From Bacillus_BD sp050389805 (lineage in GTDB: Bacteria > Bacillota > Bacilli > Bacillales > Cytobacillaceae), in the NCBI RefSeq assembly GCF_050389805.1, contig NZ_CP130945.1, positions 1,674,001 to 1,738,000 of the forward strand: 64,000 nt of DNA. Direction: 5' to 3'. Positions 61,882-64,000 of this stretch are shown here, piece by piece. The notes beneath the pieces were generated by a model that was given only the letters and a program-made list of their open reading frames with translations, was not told the DNA's origin and did not search any database. How positions within the stretch are numbered: the stretch's first letter is position 1; each line of letters opens with the position of its first letter. Both the position numbers and the translations under genes were made by a program.

Positions 61882-62514
61882 CTTTATACGAAAATACCTT
61901 CTTCGGTTTTCTAGTTTGGTTTCACACCAGTTTTGATTCCATTTTTCCTTTAACGTTGCCATGACACTAGCTTTAGGATTTCGATAATGGGTTTCACAAT
62001 GTTCCAGTATTTCGTCTACGGTCACCCACTCTCCCTCTCTGGTACGCATATACGCTTTTATTTTGTCAATGGTAATCGAATAGGAAGTGACACCTTCTCC
62101 TTTTTTCACGCCACCTACTTGAGTTTCATGGTGTTCTCGTATCTGTCTGCGGATACGTTGATACGCTTTTCTTTTATCGGCGAGGGAATTATATTGAGCA
62201 GGGATGGAGATCATCGTTTTCCGTTTCCCAACTTGAATCAATCCAATCTTGTATGAAGTTAAAATTTCCTTCACACATCTCGGAATGGCCTGTTTCCGCT
62301 TAGGAATGGCGATATACACATATTGACCTAACCGAACTCGTTTAAGGGCTTGGTCAATTAATTTAAATGTTAAGGATGTTTTCATTTCTACAATATAGTT
62401 GATGTCCCCGTTAATTCCCAATACATCACAATTCATGACTTCTCCATAAATATCGGTGCAGCCTTGTTCTAATAAAAACTTCTTTACGGGTCCAAACAGT
62501 TCAGATTCTTTCAT
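61879..62514 (-). CDS. DUF2161-family PD-(D/E)XK-fold protein
   Basis: About 211 residues from ATG 62514: ESELFGPVKKFLLEQGCTDI, YGEVMNCDVLGINGD and IVEMKTSLTFKLIDQALKR give the E…D…E-x-K pattern of DUF2161, a PD-(D/E)XK-type family annotated as putative phosphodiesterase. The C-terminus has a winged-helix-like segment (VTVDEILEHCETHYRNPKAS) suited to DNA binding. AGAGGAGCGG lies 12 nt upstream; earlier in-frame starts overlap it. Its target is unknown. The stop codon is supplied by the repeat. Confidence 0.75.
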   Translation of the reverse strand: MKESELFGPVKKFLLEQGCTDIYGEVMNCDVLGINGDINYIVEMKTSLTFKLIDQALKRVRLGQYVYIAIPKRKQAIPRCVKEILTSYKIGLIQVGKRKTMISIPAQYNSLADKRKAYQRIRRQIREHHETQVGGVKKGEGVTSYSITIDKIKAYMRTREGEWVTVDEILEHCETHYRNPKASVMATLKEKWNQNWCETKLENRRRYFRIK

Positions 62515-62611
62515 TATATATTTTTCCGCTCCTCTCTGGTTCATCCCGCTAGCTAAGACATACATTTGTGTAAAGATGTTACTGCTTTCGTTCTGTCGTG
62601 GCGAAGTCCAC

Positions 62612-62890
62612 ATGTATTTGATCGATTATATTCTACTATTCTATTTGTCTCTCATGTGTATGTCAAAACCACATGATGAAAATTCTACTTCTTCTTTCCC
62701 CGTTTTAAAGGTTTTATTATGGTTATTCGTTTTTGAATTCATTTTCATCTATTATATACTATACAATAGAAATCCGAGTGATCAGGATGTAGATATCTAT
62801 TTTAAAAAAATGATGGATGTTGCACATAGAGATTTTCCGTTTATTAAATTAATGGACTGCTCAAAACCGTCAACTATTTTCGTGGTATAA
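62612..62890 (+). CDS. Possible small membrane protein
   Basis: 92 residues from ATG 62612 with two hydrophobic helices (YLIDYILLFYLSLMCM and VLLWLFVFEFIFIYYILY) and a charged tail (VDIYFKKMMDVAHRDFPFIK). No good ribosome site precedes the ATG, and no family is recognised. It diverges from the DUF2161 gene. It may be real but support is weak. Confidence 0.4.
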   Translation: MYLIDYILLFYLSLMCMSKPHDENSTSSFPVLKVLLWLFVFEFIFIYYILYNRNPSDQDVDIYFKKMMDVAHRDFPFIKLMDCSKPSTIFVV

Positions 62891-62984
62891 TGAGGAGCTT
62901 AAGATGATGAGGACTAGTTCGTCATTTAAAGGAGGGTGTCAAGGTAAGCCGCCCCATAATGAAAAAAACATAGAGGTGTAAGAA

Positions 62985-63194
62985 ATGAATAAACGATGGA
63001 CGATCGATAAAATTAGAGAATTTGTAGAGAAAAATTCAGAAAGTAAGTTGCTAACGACGGAATATCACGGTTTTTCGCAAAAATTATTATTTAAATGTGC
63101 ATGTGGGAACCAATTTGAAAAACCATTTACGAAATTTAAAAATAACCATCAGCGTAAATGTGATGTTTGCCAACCACCAAAACCGTCACGCTAA
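62985..63194 (+). CDS. Small zinc-ribbon/treble-clef-like protein
   Basis: 69 residues: an N-terminal helical part (IDKIREFVEKNSESKLLTTE) then KCACGNQFEKPF and KCDVCQPP, giving CxC…CxxC spacing that suits one zinc site. Such repeats occur in nuclease-associated and phage-type DNA-binding proteins. AGAGGTG lies 9 nt before ATG 62985. No partner gene is adjacent. Confidence 0.65.
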   Translation: MNKRWTIDKIREFVEKNSESKLLTTEYHGFSQKLLFKCACGNQFEKPFTKFKNNHQRKCDVCQPPKPSR

Positions 63195-63343
63195 GGATGT
63201 AGAGAATGAACGAAGTGTGTTTCTGTTCAAATAGAGGTTTGTTTATTCTTCCTTGAAATTGAACTGACAGAAAAGACTGAGTTCGGACCTATCATTTCGA
63301 TGTATTTGGACTCATTCCAATAACAGGTCTTAGTTATTAGTTT

Positions 63344-63406
63344 AAATAAGGTCAGTATCTCCATTGGATTAATGCATGATCATGTTGGGGGACTGACCTT
63401 ATTTAT
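63344..63406 (+). terminator. Long-stem terminator-like hairpin
   Basis: AAATAAGGTCAGT (63344-63356) pairs perfectly with ACTGACCTTATTT (63392-63404). Otherwise 63195-63588 holds nothing recognised. Confidence 0.65.
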
Positions 63407-63588
63407 TCTAACGGGGTTGGTTGAAGAGAATAAAAACTTGTATTGGGCAATAATTGAATAACGACTTCGGAAAATTCATGTTTAAATTTAGATGATATTG
63501 TGAAGTAATGTACTTAAAAATTTGCAATTTAGAAAGGTAATTCACATAATTAGACAAGAAAAAACATGTGTGAAAGAGGGACTCTAAT

Positions 63589-64000
63589 ATGAATAACCTT
63601 ACCAAAATGAAAATATCTAAGTCTGTAAATGAAGTGTTTGAAGCTTTTGTTGATCCTGCAAAAATTGGGAACTTTTGGTTTTCTTCTAGTTCTGAACGTT
63701 GGGAGCGGGGAAAGAAAATTACGTTAATGTATAATGAATACAATGCTGAGGTTCCTATGGAAGTAAAAGAAATAGAGCGAAATAGGAGAATTGTGTTTCA
63801 ATGGGGTGCAAATGGGGAAGGACATACCGTTACGATCACTCTTATTGAGTTAGATGATTCTAGTACCATTGTTGAAGTTAAGGAAGAAGGATTTAATGAA
63901 AATGACGCTGATTTTATAAGCCAAATTTTGGATAATAAAGAAGGATGGGTCTTTATGCTAACTTGTTTGAAGGCCTATTTAGAATCAAACGTTAATCAAT
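63589..64000 (+). CDS. SRPBCC (AHSA1/START-like) family protein, 3' partial
   Basis: The frame is open from ATG 63589 to the window end, 137 codons. It reads MNNLTKMKISKSVNEVFEAF, then GNFWFSSSSERWERGKKITL and VKEIERNRRIVFQWG, then GWVFMLTCLKAYLES, the typical AHSA1-type order ending in the long C-terminal helix. It is probably only a few residues from its end. AGAGGG precedes the start. The ligand is unknown. Confidence 0.75.
   Translation, partial: MNNLTKMKISKSVNEVFEAFVDPAKIGNFWFSSSSERWERGKKITLMYNEYNAEVPMEVKEIERNRRIVFQWGANGEGHTVTITLIELDDSSTIVEVKEEGFNENDADFISQILDNKEGWVFMLTCLKAYLESNVNQ

Noticed and set aside
1..64000. CRISPR arrays, tRNA and rRNA genes
   Set aside because: No regular direct repeats with unique spacers and no cloverleaf or ribosomal RNA sequence were noticed; tRNAscan-SE and a CRISPR finder would settle this.

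Overview
The window looks like the chromosome of a low-GC, spore-forming Bacillaceae (Bacillus sensu lato). The grounds are strong AGGAGG-type ribosome binding sites, many GTG and TTG starts, a YjcZ-type mini-protein, a YhcN/YlaJ-type spore lipoprotein, an ECF sigma/DUF4179 pair, and many dispersed short palindromic repeats. No rRNA, tRNA or CRISPR was seen. The species is not identified.

Layout. 1-18 kb is a same-strand catabolic island: an extradiol dioxygenase (cut by the left edge), a Bcr-type exporter, an FAD-synthase-like protein, an isocitrate-lyase/PEP-mutase-family lyase, a GlcG/HbpS protein, two FAD dehydrogenases of the fumarate-reductase/TcuA type, a racemase-family protein lacking both catalytic cysteines, two complete electron-transfer-flavoprotein pairs, an SDR, a membrane Fe-S ETF:quinone reductase (FadF-like), a secreted SMP-30-type protein and an MFS permease. 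Together they suggest a flavin-based oxidation route for an organic acid or aromatic ring-cleavage product, with electrons passing through ETF to menaquinone. Two homologous structured elements of about 190 bp sit inside it. 18-26 kb holds an anti-sigma/ECF sigma pair (the sigma probably starts at ATT), a GTP cyclohydrolase II, a RibD-C/DHFR-like reductase, a free-standing alpha-CTD-like protein and a UDP-glucose dehydrogenase relic. 26-36 kb looks like sulfur scavenging: a YeeE/YedE permease, a LysR regulator, and an operon of 2-aminothiazoline-4-carboxylate (ATC) hydrolase, an N-carbamoyl amino acid amidohydrolase and a five-gene Liv-type ABC importer. The predicted product is cysteine.

36-56 kb is mixed: cell-surface and sugar-nucleotide genes, a RecB-like nuclease/XPD helicase fusion, the di-iron repair protein Ric behind an FNR-type promoter, spore-related small proteins, a quaternary-amine or ergothioneine-type ABC pair with a fused permease/binding protein, and several decayed genes (two DUF421 relics, a YjcZ-like gene with an internal stop, a 4-bp-duplication frameshift, an IS1182-family relic). 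56-62 kb is a sucrose operon (LacI-type regulator, PTS EIIBC, GH32 hydrolase, fructokinase) with repeated GGAATCGATTCC operators. 62-64 kb holds a DUF2161 nuclease-fold protein, two small proteins and a partial SRPBCC gene.

The most striking structural pattern is a dispersed palindromic repeat family (TGAAAC...GGGACGGTTCT...GTTTCA). In six genes the stop codon is the TGA at the repeat's edge, and one copy fills the entire gap between two convergent genes.
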